Origin: Paludibacteraceae bacterium
GTDB taxonomy: Bacteria > Bacteroidota > Bacteroidia > Bacteroidales > Paludibacteraceae
DNA length: 45,418 bases
Assembly: GCA_017937025.1 (NCBI GenBank)
Contig: JAGBEJ010000007.1
Span: 1 to 45,418, forward strand
Direction of reading: 5' to 3'
Shown: positions 8,350-16,094 of the stretch, piece after piece
Layout: every line of letters starts with the position of its first letter
Position numbering within the stretch: position 1 is the first letter of the stretch
Translations under genes and position numbers: made by a program
The notes under the pieces: model-generated
Told to the model about the DNA's origin: nothing
Seen by the model: only the letters and a program-made list of their open reading frames with translations
Databases searched by the model: none

Positions 8350-9444
8350 CTATTTGCAAACAGCGCGCACCGGGTGACCGAAGTAGCGCTCGTTGCCGCC
8401 GCTGACGCTCACGTCGTATGAATCGAAGACGACTTGCCACGCGTTGTACGGATCGTCGGTATTCAACGACGAGGACAAATAGCCGCCGTGAGACACGTAG
8501 AGGTCGCCATAGCTGCGAAAGCCCGCAACAGGCAGAAAAATATGGGTGTCAGAGAGGGAATAAGATGGAGTATTTCCTTTGTATATCTTGCCCTTGTCGC
8601 TTGAACTCTTTGCTTTATAGACTATGTAGCCTTTTACATTTGAGCCATTGTAACTAGATGTCCATACCCAGTAGCACTCGTTTATCAGCTCGACTTGCTG
8701 TGCCTTGGTCGGCATGCACCACTTGCCGCCCCAGTTGACGTAGGCGGCGTCGTCTGAGAGGTCGAGAGAGGTCTTGCTGTCGGTGAAGCCGTCTTTGCCG
8801 TAATAGCTGTCGCTACAATACTTTGTCAACTCGTCATAATCGCCGTTAGCGTACTTGTAGGTTTCCCAACCGTAGTCGCTCTTCGGTGCAGTCTCGCCCC
8901 ATGCGTAGTAGTTGCCGTAGTCCTGTGGCTTGCTTGCGCCTACGTTGGCAGTCGCCCACTTGGTGCCGGAAGTCAAGCCGAGGTCAACGTAGTCGTGACC
9001 GTTCTCGGTGCCGGATTTGCTGCCCGAGCTGCTCTTTTCGCCAGGAAGAGCGTCCACTCTCTCAAACTCAACATTATACTGCACTATCAAATAATCAATA
9101 AACATTTTCATTTTCGAAGAAGTCAGGCTCTTTATCGTGCAAGTACCATAATAACCGTCGTTATGAATAACAAGAGTTTTCCCATCATATTCATAAGTAG
9201 CATGTTCCACGTCTCCATCCAACTTGCCTTTGTAATAGTTATAAACATCTATTCCAGACTCTTTGATGTCCCAATATGTTTCTTCATCTGGATCGGAAAT
9301 ATCTTCATCACCAAATACCTGTCCCTCGAATTTTGTTACTTTCCATAATCCGATAATGCTTCCGCCATTATCTTCCTTGTCGTCATTACAAGCCGCAAGG
9401 CTGAACAACATGCAGCTGACTAATAAATAAATTAATTTCTTCAT
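8350..9444 (-). CDS. Lipocalin-like plus FISUMP-domain lipoprotein
   Basis: A 364-residue predicted lipoprotein with lipobox LAAC (Cys19). Residues about 28-130 (GLWKVTKFEG, then YEYDGKTLVIHNDGYYGTCTIKSLTSSKMKM) look like the lipocalin-like domain common in Bacteroidales lipoproteins. The C-terminal part (about 147-364) is a FISUMP domain closely similar to the next gene, sharing NGHDYVDLGLTSGTKWAT, GKDGFTDSK and NWGGKW, so the two arose by duplication. It is preceded by the structured RNA ending at 9518, leaving a leader of about 75 bp. The lipocalin part is an inference from the GLW and SSKMKM pattern. Confidence 0.78.
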   Translation of the reverse strand: MKKLIYLLVSCMLFSLAACNDDKEDNGGSIIGLWKVTKFEGQVFGDEDISDPDEETYWDIKESGIDVYNYYKGKLDGDVEHATYEYDGKTLVIHNDGYYGTCTIKSLTSSKMKMFIDYLIVQYNVEFERVDALPGEKSSSGSKSGTENGHDYVDLGLTSGTKWATANVGASKPQDYGNYYAWGETAPKSDYGWETYKYANGDYDELTKYCSDSYYGKDGFTDSKTSLDLSDDAAYVNWGGKWCMPTKAQQVELINECYWVWTSSYNGSNVKGYIVYKAKSSSDKGKIYKGNTPSYSLSDTHIFLPVAGFRSYGDLYVSHGGYLSSSLNTDDPYNAWQVVFDSYDVSVSGGNERYFGHPVRAVCK

Positions 9445-9517
9445 GATAAAAAATCATTTTCCGCCTATAGGAACCCGGTAAGGCAAATGCATTGAATTTG
9501 TAGAGACTACATATAAC

Positions 9518-9850
9518 AAAAAAACGCGGGTCCCCCATTTCTACTCGTCCGCTGATAAGGCCCTAGGAACTGCCTGAGAAGTTGACGAATAGAAACGAAA
9601 GCCCACGTCGGTATTTATGCACGCATTATCCGGGCAAGTGTGCATGAGGATACAATATATACCCTCGCCGCACACCCCGGGAATACGATTTTGTCATACC
9701 CGTAGCATTCATTTCCAGCATTGTCATTGACTTCTCTGATAAAATTTCCTAGGTTTTATCAGCCAATAGACAAAGCATCTATGACGCTTTTTCGTTATGT
9801 AGTGTCTGCCGCAGCCTCTGGATTATGGCAGCAGATGCCACAGCAAACGT
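9518..9850 (-). ncRNA. Structured RNA, copy A (Bacteroidales-1-like layout)
   Basis: About 333 nt between a full promoter (9884 to 9853) and a U tract (9524 to 9518). Elements in order: hairpin 1 (9848-9838 with 9814-9804, 11 bp, four G-U); linker CUACAUA (9802-9796); hairpin 2 (9789-9773, 7 bp); long stem 3 (9773-9764 with 9729-9721, inner 9762-9754 with 9744-9736); hairpin 4 (9680-9630, with CCGGG/CCCGG, a GUGUGC-type helix and a 9-bp upper helix); and a closing domain (9608-9601 with 9531-9524, inner 9592-9584 with 9549-9541). The wobbles pair only on the minus strand. The layout matches copy B at 35115-35400. A 24-codon frame inside hairpin 4 has no support. I could not run an Rfam search. 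Confidence 0.8.
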
Positions 9851-9852
9851 TG

Positions 9853-9884
9853 CAAATATAATCTCTTGCGGCATATTTCACAAA
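9853..9884 (-). promoter_or_regulatory. Promoter of structured RNA A
   Basis: TTTG (9884 to 9881), 20 bp, then TATATTTG (9860 to 9853): a perfect Bacteroidota consensus match. Hairpin 1 of the RNA starts 5 bases downstream. Confidence 0.8.
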
Positions 9885-9940
9885 ATTTTAGTTGTGTTAT
9901 TCAACAGAATCACATAGAATTCATGCAGACGTCATAATGT

Positions 9941-9968
9941 GTAGGGGCGAATAATCATTCGCCCCTAC
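9941..9968. repeat. 12-bp stem palindrome (GTAGGGGCGAAT type)
   Basis: GTAGGGGCGAAT (9941-9952) and its exact complement (9957-9968) around a 4-base loop. It is the first of a series of palindromes up to 10610. Confidence 0.8.
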
Positions 9969-10053
9969 GGCATACACAATCATTTATTTTCAATATTCAT
10001 AACCATGCGAAAATCTATTCAAACCGGGACAATCACAGCGACGAACACAGCGC

Positions 10054-10077
10054 AGAGTCGTGGCGTGCCGCGACTCT
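10054..10077. repeat. Palindromic repeat unit with TCTACAAA tail
   Basis: AGAGTCGTGGC (10054-10064) and GCCGCGACTCT (10067-10077) pair with one wobble. The tail CTACAAACCGCACACAAAAC is shared, with small changes, by the units at 10113 and 10585. Confidence 0.7.
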
Positions 10078-10112
10078 ACAAACCGCACACAAAACCAACA
10101 TTTAACATCAGT

Positions 10113-10126
10113 CGGAGCATGCTCCG
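10113..10126. repeat. Palindromic repeat unit CGGAGCATGCTCCG
   Basis: A perfect 14-bp palindrome followed by CCTCTACAACGCACA, a variant of the tail seen at the neighbouring units. Confidence 0.65.
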
Positions 10127-10238
10127 CCTCTACAACGCACAAAAAAAATCCCGGTCATTGAGCGCAGCCGAAATGCGGGATTTTTCTGTAAAAAGGAAGG
10201 TTCCAATACTTCGGCGCTTCGGCTATCGCTTGGTTGGT

Positions 10239-10284
10239 GCACTTCGGCTCCGCTCAGTGACCAGAATACCGAACCACAGCGACC
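10239..10284 (+). repeat. 46-bp dispersed repeat, copy 2
   Basis: Exact match in the same orientation to 7324-7369. The two copies bracket 2.9 kb holding both FISUMP lipoproteins and RNA A. Confidence 0.85.
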
Positions 10285-10690
10285 GTGAGAAGCACCAAAC
10301 ATAAATTAGTGTCCTACGGACAGAAATCCATCAAAATAGAATCAAACCATTCTAATAGAATATTCTGTTTGATTTGTTGTTATTTGTTTGATTTCTCGCA
10401 AAGCGACTAAAGCTTCGGCTCCGCTCAGCAACCGAGCCGAAGGGTAACTTCATATTTCCCTTTTTTCTTTCCACTTCGGCTCCATTACATTGCGCTTGGT
10501 TGGTGAGCCTGCCGAACCACAGCGAGCAGAAAAAAGCAACCATCCATTCGGCGCTTCGGCTACGCTCAGCGACCGAATGCAGCGTAGAGCCGATGTGCAC
10601 ATCGGCTCTACAAAACGCACACAAAACAACATCCTGTACAGACGAACCACCAGGAAATCCACAGCATAACATCGTGGCATCTCTAAAACA
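10285..10690. repeat. Degenerate repeat field, no gene
   Basis: Contains degraded copies of the CTTCGGCTCCGCTCAG core (about 10411 and 10476; a TACGCTCAG variant at 10553) and the 26-bp perfect palindrome at 10585-10610, followed by CAAAACGCACACAAAACAAC. Frames that run across it encode repeat-derived peptides such as SVAERSRS and are not considered genes. Confidence 0.7.
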
Positions 10691-10717
10691 AAAAAGCCGT
10701 CCTTTCAGACGGCTTTT
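10691..10717 (-). terminator. Terminator of the VanZ-dprA-terC unit
   Basis: Perfect 10-bp stem AAAAGCCGTC/GACGGCTTTT with a 6-base loop, followed on the minus strand by a T run. It lies 22 bp past the last gene's stop. Confidence 0.85.
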
Positions 10718-10738
10718 GACATATCATAAAACAATGAA

Positions 10739-11197
10739 TTACCTGACGACATTGCCCTCCTCGTCGAGCTGAGGACCTTCGGATTTCTCCAGATTGTCAT
10801 AACGTCCCTTGTCGTCGAAGAAACTGTCCTCCATGCCCATGATCGCGCGCTTTATCTTGTCGCGGCCGAAGACGAATACATGACCGAACAGTCCCACTGA
10901 CACAGGATTCTTCTTGCCGCCATAGTTCACATAACCGACTGAGAACAGAAACAAGTTCTTGACTCTGAGCTGCGTCACTACAAGCGACTCCACAATCGAC
11001 GGCATCAGTATGCCTGCCAGCGGAGAAAGAGAACCGAAAGCCGAACTCGCCGACAGACTCTCCATGGCTGCGTCGGTAACCTCGTCGCTCACTGCCTCGC
11101 AATGCACATCCTTGCTGGGGCATGTGATAAGCATGACCACTGCGACGACCGCAATCGACAACACAGCGACTATCTTCTTGACTGAACCTCTTTTCAT
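10739..11197 (-). CDS. Small exported or membrane-anchored protein (DUF4359-like)
   Basis: A 152-residue protein with one N-terminal hydrophobic segment (about residues 8-24, KKIVAVLSIAVVAVVMLIT) followed by CPSKDVHCEAVSDEV. The pattern of a short anchor, CPS and an acidic helical stretch resembles DUF4359 proteins, but this is only a weak recollection. The C-terminal part includes a hydrophobic beta-like segment (NLFLFSVGYVNYGGK, VGLFGHVFVFG), consistent with an envelope location. I chose ATG 11197, 10 bp after the terC stop; the longer frame from 11227 overlaps terC and lacks a good signal. It is the last gene of the unit. Function unknown. Confidence 0.65.
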   Translation of the reverse strand: MKRGSVKKIVAVLSIAVVAVVMLITCPSKDVHCEAVSDEVTDAAMESLSASSAFGSLSPLAGILMPSIVESLVVTQLRVKNLFLFSVGYVNYGGKKNPVSVGLFGHVFVFGRDKIKRAIMGMEDSFFDDKGRYDNLEKSEGPQLDEEGNVVR

Positions 11198-11207
11198 ATT
11201 GCTGAAT

Positions 11208-12197
11208 TTATTTCGCAGAAGCCTCAACAGCCTCCTTCTTCTTAGACACTACCACCGACACGGCTATGCTCACAACGAGAACAACGCATATAAACGCCAG
11301 CGACCACAATGTCGGTATCTCCAAAGCCTCATCCCTGCCTATCATGTCCACCATGATGAACTCGGAGCCGAGCAGCATCTTAACGCCGACAAATGTAAGG
11401 ATTATGCCCAAACCGTACTTTAGGTAAATGAAATATCTCGCCACTCCTGCCAAAGCGAAATACAGCGCACGCAGACCGAGTATGGCGAAGATGTTTGATG
11501 TGAGGACGATGAACGGGTCATGCGACACAGCCAGGACAGCCGGTATGGAATCCACCGCGAAAACGATGTCCGACGCCTCAATCACAAGCAGCGCAAGGAA
11601 TATAGGCGTAGCGACGAGCTTGCCTGCCTCGCGGACGAAGAACTTGTCCTCGTGCATCTTAGGAGTGACAGGGAAAAGTTTCTTGAACACTCTGATGATA
11701 AGGTTGTTGCCCGGGTCGTCGTTGTCATTGTCCTTGGAAAGGAAAGTCTTGATGCCGGTGAACACCAGAAACGCGCCGAACACAGGGATAATCCACACAA
11801 AACGGTTGATGAGCGACAAGCCAGCGAAGATGAATATCGTACGCAGCACCAGCGCTCCCAATATGCCCCAGAACAGGACCTCGTGCTGATACTTGCCCGG
11901 AATGCCGAAGTAAGAGAACAGCATGAGGAACACGAACAGGTTGTCCATGCTCAGCGACTTCTCTATCAGATAGCCTGTGAGGAACTCAAGCGCCTTCTCG
12001 CCGCCGTTGAAGTAGCCCTCGCCGTCGAATACGAAGATGCCGAAGCAGAACAGCAGCGACACGCTTATCCAAATGGCTGTCTGCACCAGCGCCTCCTTAA
12101 TTTTTATCTCGTGCGGATGGCGGTCGGTCACACCCAAGTCGATGGCCAGCATAGCCAGCACCAACGCAAAAAATCCAATCCAAATCCAAATACTCAT
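11208..12197 (-). CDS. terC: TerC/Alx family integral membrane protein
   Basis: A 329-residue protein with about eight to nine membrane helices. Family motifs are clear: an acidic first helix (LAIDLGVTD), SLSMDNLFVFLM near residue 80-90, and EASDIVFAVDSIPAVLAVS near 205-225. The conserved aspartates within helices are thought to coordinate metal. Family members such as Alx and MeeF/MeeY export Mn2+ and can supply metal to secreted enzymes; a role in manganese export is therefore an inference. It lies 16 bp after dprA and 10 bp before the small anchored protein. Confidence 0.9.
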   Translation of the reverse strand: MSIWIWIGFFALVLAMLAIDLGVTDRHPHEIKIKEALVQTAIWISVSLLFCFGIFVFDGEGYFNGGEKALEFLTGYLIEKSLSMDNLFVFLMLFSYFGIPGKYQHEVLFWGILGALVLRTIFIFAGLSLINRFVWIIPVFGAFLVFTGIKTFLSKDNDNDDPGNNLIIRVFKKLFPVTPKMHEDKFFVREAGKLVATPIFLALLVIEASDIVFAVDSIPAVLAVSHDPFIVLTSNIFAILGLRALYFALAGVARYFIYLKYGLGIILTFVGVKMLLGSEFIMVDMIGRDEALEIPTLWSLAFICVVLVVSIAVSVVVSKKKEAVEASAK

Positions 12198-12213
12198 TTT
12201 GTTATATGTTTGT

Positions 12214-13329
12214 TTAGCTTAGTTTATACAAATTGCCCGGCAGACACCTCACAAGCCCGGCGAACTCCATCTGCATCAGGTGCGCCGACGTTGCGCTCAC
12301 CGGCCTGCCCAGTTCCATGGCTATCTGGTTTATCTGCAGACCGTCGGTGTTCTTGTGCAGCAGCGCCATGACCTCCTTGTCGTCCTCGGAAATGTCGGGG
12401 AACAGGTCCTTCTGCTTGCCCTGGTCGGCACGGAAGGTCCTCTCGCGCCATCCCATGGCTTTTATCAAGTCGGCGGCATTCTCTATCATGCCGGCACGCG
12501 ATGTCTTTATCAGGTTGTTGCAGCCTTCGGAGCGCGAGTCGCCGACTCTGCCCGGGAAGGCGAACACGTCTCTGTTGTATGACGATGCTGTGGCGGCAGT
12601 GTTCTGCGAGCCGCCCTTGTAGGCAGTCTCCACCACGACGAGCGCGTCGCTCAGTCCCGCTATTATGCGGTTTCTGGCAAGGAAATGCACTGGCAGCGAC
12701 TTGACTCCAGACACATACTCGCTCACGATGCCGCCGCCCTTCTCCAGAATCTCCGCCGCGAGGTCTCTGTGACACGACGGGTAAATCATGTCTAATCCAT
12801 GCGCCACGACTGCGACCGTAGGCACGGACGAAGTCAGCGCCGCTTTGTGCGAGATGCCGTCGATGCCTTCAGCCAGTCCGCTGACGATGGTGACGTCAGC
12901 CACCTTGCCAGCCAGATCCTCCACCAGCTTGACAGCGAGTGTCCTGCCGTAGTCAGTGGAACGGCGTGTGCCCACCATGCCCACCATGTGCTGGCCGTTG
13001 AGCGTGGCGTTGCCCTTGCAGAAAAGCACGATTGGCGCATCTGGACATTCCTTCAGGCGGTATGGATATTCGCTCGACTCTGTGTCTAAAGCACGGATGC
13101 CGTACTTGTCCATGAAGTCAAGTTCCTGCTTCGCTTTCTCAAGCGCCGCTCCGCTCAAGACCTGGTCGGCGAGGTCGGGTATCGGCGTCTTCAGTTTCGC
13201 AATGCCTTCCGCCGTCTCGCGAAACAGTCCTTCTGCCCCGTCGTAAAAATCCATGATGGCGCGCCCTTCCATAGGCCCGACACCACGAATCTGCGTCAAT
13301 GCAATCTTATATAGCAAGTCACTTCCCAT
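12214..13329 (-). CDS. dprA: DNA-processing protein DprA
   Basis: Loads RecA on incoming single-stranded DNA during transformation. The N-terminal helix-hairpin-helix/SAM-like part (about 1-70) is followed by the Rossmann domain with GMVGTRRSTDYG, SGLAEGIDGISHKAAL, VSEY, FLARNRIIAGLS, KGGSQNTA and the FPGR motif. A C-terminal winged-helix domain (about 310-371) is present. Its length of 371 residues is complete. It overlaps the upstream VanZ-like gene by 11 bp. No other competence gene is in the window. Confidence 0.95.
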   Translation of the reverse strand: MGSDLLYKIALTQIRGVGPMEGRAIMDFYDGAEGLFRETAEGIAKLKTPIPDLADQVLSGAALEKAKQELDFMDKYGIRALDTESSEYPYRLKECPDAPIVLFCKGNATLNGQHMVGMVGTRRSTDYGRTLAVKLVEDLAGKVADVTIVSGLAEGIDGISHKAALTSSVPTVAVVAHGLDMIYPSCHRDLAAEILEKGGGIVSEYVSGVKSLPVHFLARNRIIAGLSDALVVVETAYKGGSQNTAATASSYNRDVFAFPGRVGDSRSEGCNNLIKTSRAGMIENAADLIKAMGWRERTFRADQGKQKDLFPDISEDDKEVMALLHKNTDGLQINQIAMELGRPVSATSAHLMQMEFAGLVRCLPGNLYKLS

Positions 13330-13735
13330 TGTTCTTCTTTCTGTTGTATGCTACAGCAAAAGCCGCATAAACCGCCGCTCCGAGAAAGTCAGCCGCCAGG
13401 TCGAGCCAGTCGCCTGTCCTCGACACAGTGCAATACTGCTGAATCAGTTCGATGACACCGCCGTAAACTGTCGGCAACGCAACGGCATACAGTAATAACG
13501 CATTAACATTGAGCACATTCTCCTTCTTGCGGAAAACGAAGTCGTGCGCCGTAGCCATTGCCATGAGCATGAACATAAAGAAATGCACAGCCTTATCGAA
13601 GTGCGGAATCTTGAATAAGAAAAAGTCATGAGCAAGCTTCGCCGGCTCAGGGCGCATGGTGAAAACGAGTATCAGAACCGCCACCACTGCCGTCCTCCAA
13701 TATCCAAGTACAAATTCTTTTGCTCTGTTTCTCAT
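13319..13735 (-). CDS. VanZ-like membrane protein
   Basis: A 138-residue protein with about four membrane helices: YWRTAVVAVLILVFTM, FDKAVHFFMFMLMAMATA, LLYAVALPTVYGGVIELIQ and LAADFLGAAVYAAFAVAY. The HFDKAVHF and the GGVIELIQQ...RTGDWLDLAADFLGA segments are typical of VanZ-like proteins, whose biochemical role is mostly unknown. I take the ATG at 13735, because a full promoter lies at 13788-13757; the longer frame from 13795 would start upstream of it. It overlaps dprA by 11 bp. Confidence 0.85.
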   Translation of the reverse strand: MRNRAKEFVLGYWRTAVVAVLILVFTMRPEPAKLAHDFFLFKIPHFDKAVHFFMFMLMAMATAHDFVFRKKENVLNVNALLLYAVALPTVYGGVIELIQQYCTVSRTGDWLDLAADFLGAAVYAAFAVAYNRKKNNGK

Positions 13736-13756
13736 CCGTTTTTGATGTAGCGACCG

Positions 13757-13788
13757 CAAACTTAACCATTTGCCGTGAAAGAAACAAA
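13757..13788 (-). promoter_or_regulatory. Promoter of the VanZ-dprA-terC unit
   Basis: TTTG (13788 to 13785), 20 bp, then TAAGTTTG (13764 to 13757). Transcription would start about 15 bases before the ATG at 13735. The TTTG box lies inside the terminator stem of the preceding unit. Confidence 0.7.
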
Positions 13789-13820
13789 GGCGCACAAGCT
13801 GTCCGCCCGTACGCCTTTGT
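13784..13820 (-). terminator. Terminator after the acyl-CoA synthetase
   Basis: A 9-bp stem (ACAAAGGCG 13784-13792 with 13812-13820) around a 19-base loop, with TTTCTTTC following on the minus strand. It overlaps the next promoter. Confidence 0.65.
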
Positions 13821-13840
13821 CATTTTTAAATGTCTTTTGC

Positions 13841-15502
13841 TTACTTGTCGTTGCCGTCCTGTTTCCTTATCTCCTTACGGCGTATCTTGCCGGAAATGGT
13901 CTTCGGCAATTCATCGACAAACTCAACCACACGAGGATACTTGTAAGGAGCGGTAGTTCTCTTCACATGGTCCTGGATTTCTTTCTTGAGGTCGTCACCA
14001 GCCTTGTCCTTCCACTCCTTGCCCAGCACGATAGTCGCCTTCACGACCTGTCCTCTTATCGGGTCTGGGACACCGGTTATGGCGCATTCCACCACGGCTG
14101 GGTGAGTCATCACGGCGCTCTCCACCTCGAACGGACCGATGCGGTAGCCGGAACTCTTGATGACATCGTCATTTCTGCCAACGTACCAATAGTAGCCGTC
14201 CTCGTCGCGCCAAGCCACGTCGCCTGTGTAGTAGCGTCCGTCATGCCAGACTTCCTTTGTCTTTTCCTCGTTTCGGTAATATCCCATGAACAGTCCGACC
14301 GGACGGCCCTTGTCGGTGCGGATGACGATGTTTCCGTGCTCGCCGACCTCCACGCTGTTGCCGTCCTCATCTACTATATCGACGTCGTACTGAGGACACG
14401 GCTTGCCCATCGAGCCCGGCTTCGGCTCTATCCATGGGTCGGTCATGATGAGCGCCGTAGTCTCGGTCTGTCCGAACGCCTCGCGCATCTTGATGCCGGT
14501 CAGTTTGTAGAACTGCTCGTAAACGCTTGGGTTAAGCGCCTCGCCGGCTATCGAGCACTGCTTTAGAGCAGAAAGGTCGTATTTTGTCAAATCCTCGCGT
14601 ATCATGAATCTGAACACCGTAGGAGGCGCGCAGAACGATGTGACCTTGTATTTCGAAATCATCTCCAGCATGTCGGCTGGCGTGAACTTCTCGTGGTCAT
14701 AAACAAAGATGCAAGCGCCGGCTATCAGCTGACCGTAAATTTTGCCCCACGCAGCTTTTGCCCAGCCGGTGTCTGCCACAGTCAGGTGCAGGCTCTCGTC
14801 GTTCAGGTGGTGCCAGATATACGCTGTGGAAATGTGTCCGAGCGGATATGTGAAGTCATGTATAACCATCTTCGGCTCGCCCGTTGTGCCAGATGTGAAG
14901 TACATCAGCATTATGTCGCTGTTGGAATTCACCTTCTCTGGACGGACGAACGGCGCGGCGTTGTCAAGTCCCTTGTGGAAGTCGTCCCAGCCGCCTGGAA
15001 TCTCCGGTCCGACCGATATTATGTGCTTCACTGTCGGACATTTAGGCAGCGCCTTTTCTATATGCTCCACTATCACGTCGTTGCCCACACAGACTATGGT
15101 TTTGATGTCCGCCGCATTGCAACGGTAGATTATGTCCTTGTCGGTCAGCAAGTGTGTGGCAGGTATAGCCACGGCGCCAATTTTATGGAGCGCTATCATG
15201 GAAATCCACCACTCGTAGCGTCGCTTCAGGATGAGCATCACCATGTCGCCCTTGCCTATGCCGAGGCTCTGGAAATAAGACGCCGCCTTGTCGGTCAGCT
15301 CCTTCAAATTTGCGTATGTGAAGTCTATATGCTCGCCCTTGTCGTTGGTCCAGCAGATGGCTCTTTTCTGTGGCTGTTCTGCCGCATAAGCATCCACCAC
15401 GTCGTAAGCGAAATTGAAATTGTCAGGAACTATAACTTTGTAATTCTTCACAAAGTCCTCATGCGAAGAGAAAGATGTCTGTTTTAAAAATCTCTCTACC
15501 AT
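13841..15502 (-). CDS. AMP-forming acyl-CoA synthetase (MACS/acetyl-CoA synthetase-like)
   Basis: A 553-residue ANL enzyme that activates a carboxylic acid to its CoA thioester. Motifs: YFTSGTTGEPKMVIH (about 212-226), FGQTETT, YYTGDVAWRDEDGYYWYVGRNDDVIKSSGYRIGPFEVE and a C-terminal PKTISGKIRRKEIR with the catalytic lysine. The length and the WYVGRNDDVIKSSGYRIGP hinge place it nearer medium-chain/acetyl-CoA synthetases than the long-chain enzymes elsewhere in this window. It starts 22 bp after an XRE/cupin regulator gene, a pairing I recall for this class, so that regulator is a likely controller. The substrate is not known. Confidence 0.88.
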   Translation of the reverse strand: MVERFLKQTSFSSHEDFVKNYKVIVPDNFNFAYDVVDAYAAEQPQKRAICWTNDKGEHIDFTYANLKELTDKAASYFQSLGIGKGDMVMLILKRRYEWWISMIALHKIGAVAIPATHLLTDKDIIYRCNAADIKTIVCVGNDVIVEHIEKALPKCPTVKHIISVGPEIPGGWDDFHKGLDNAAPFVRPEKVNSNSDIMLMYFTSGTTGEPKMVIHDFTYPLGHISTAYIWHHLNDESLHLTVADTGWAKAAWGKIYGQLIAGACIFVYDHEKFTPADMLEMISKYKVTSFCAPPTVFRFMIREDLTKYDLSALKQCSIAGEALNPSVYEQFYKLTGIKMREAFGQTETTALIMTDPWIEPKPGSMGKPCPQYDVDIVDEDGNSVEVGEHGNIVIRTDKGRPVGLFMGYYRNEEKTKEVWHDGRYYTGDVAWRDEDGYYWYVGRNDDVIKSSGYRIGPFEVESAVMTHPAVVECAITGVPDPIRGQVVKATIVLGKEWKDKAGDDLKKEIQDHVKRTTAPYKYPRVVEFVDELPKTISGKIRRKEIRKQDGNDK

Positions 15503-15524
15503 TTGTTTTAATGCTTAATTAAAA

Positions 15525-16082
15525 CTAAAGCGCTATGCTAAGAAATTTCACGGTCTTGTCGCCCACTGGCTTCATGCCGTGCGGTTTGCGTGCGTTGAAG
15601 TATATGCTGTCGCCTGCCTCCAGACGCTCCACGCTGTCCTCAACCTTCACCAGAAGAGTGCCTTCTATCACCAAGTCAAGCTCGTCGGAATCATGCGTGT
15701 TCAGCGAGAACGCCTCATCGCCATTCATTGGCTCGGCAGTGACCAGGAACGGACTTCCGCTGGCGTTCTTGAACGTTCCCACCAGCGACTGGTAAACATA
15801 AGGGGACTTACGCTTCACCACGACACCCTTGCCGCTGCGCACCACAGAGTAAGGCACCTCGTGAGTGTCTTCGCCGGAAATCAGCGTCTGCATATCGACA
15901 TTGAAACCCTTGGCCACCGAATACAGGAAACTCATCGGTATGTCACAGTTGCCGCTCTCGTAAGCGACATATTTCTCAGCCTCGATGCCAAGCTTTTCCG
16001 CAGCCTGCTCCTGAGTCAGCTCCAAAGCGTCTCTCAGTCCGTGCAAGCGCTCTGCTATTTCTTTAATCTGCTGTTCGTACAT
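15525..16082 (-). CDS. XRE-family regulator with cupin domain
   Basis: A 185-residue protein. Residues about 8-65 form a Xre/Cro helix-turn-helix (LRDALELTQEQAAEKLGIEAEKYVAYESG). Residues about 110-185 form a cupin beta-barrel (NTHDSDELDLVIEGTLLVKVED, then LEAGDSIYFNARKPHGMKP) that probably senses a small ligand. ATG 16082 is chosen over an ATG three codons upstream; both are possible. It is between proC (69 bp upstream) and the acyl-CoA synthetase (22 bp downstream) on the same strand. A 28-bp dyad sits in the leader (16095-16122) and could be its operator. The ligand may be related to the synthetase substrate; that is inference. Confidence 0.88.
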   Translation of the reverse strand: MYEQQIKEIAERLHGLRDALELTQEQAAEKLGIEAEKYVAYESGNCDIPMSFLYSVAKGFNVDMQTLISGEDTHEVPYSVVRSGKGVVVKRKSPYVYQSLVGTFKNASGSPFLVTAEPMNGDEAFSLNTHDSDELDLVIEGTLLVKVEDSVERLEAGDSIYFNARKPHGMKPVGDKTVKFLSIAL

Positions 16083-16094
16083 TATTCTCAATTA

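Noticed and set aside
9620-9700. A 24-codon frame inside hairpin 4 of RNA A (MTKSYSRG... start)
   Set aside because: It coincides with a paired helix and has no counterpart in copy B; its wobble pattern indicates selection on structure, not on codons.
9600-9720. tmRNA or RNase P RNA identity for structured RNA A
   Set aside because: No tag-peptide frame, no tRNA-like acceptor end, and none of the conserved RNase P P4 sequences; two divergent copies in 45 kb also argue against a single-copy RNA.
7324-10640. CRISPR array in the repeat-rich stretch
   Set aside because: Repeats are not evenly spaced, are few and of different types, and no cas gene is nearby.
10005-10672. Open frames at 10005-10304 (+) and 10352-10672 (-)
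   Set aside because: They run through palindromes and copies of the CTTCGGCTCCGCTCAG core; the peptides contain repeat-derived SVAERSRS and have no signal, domain or start support.
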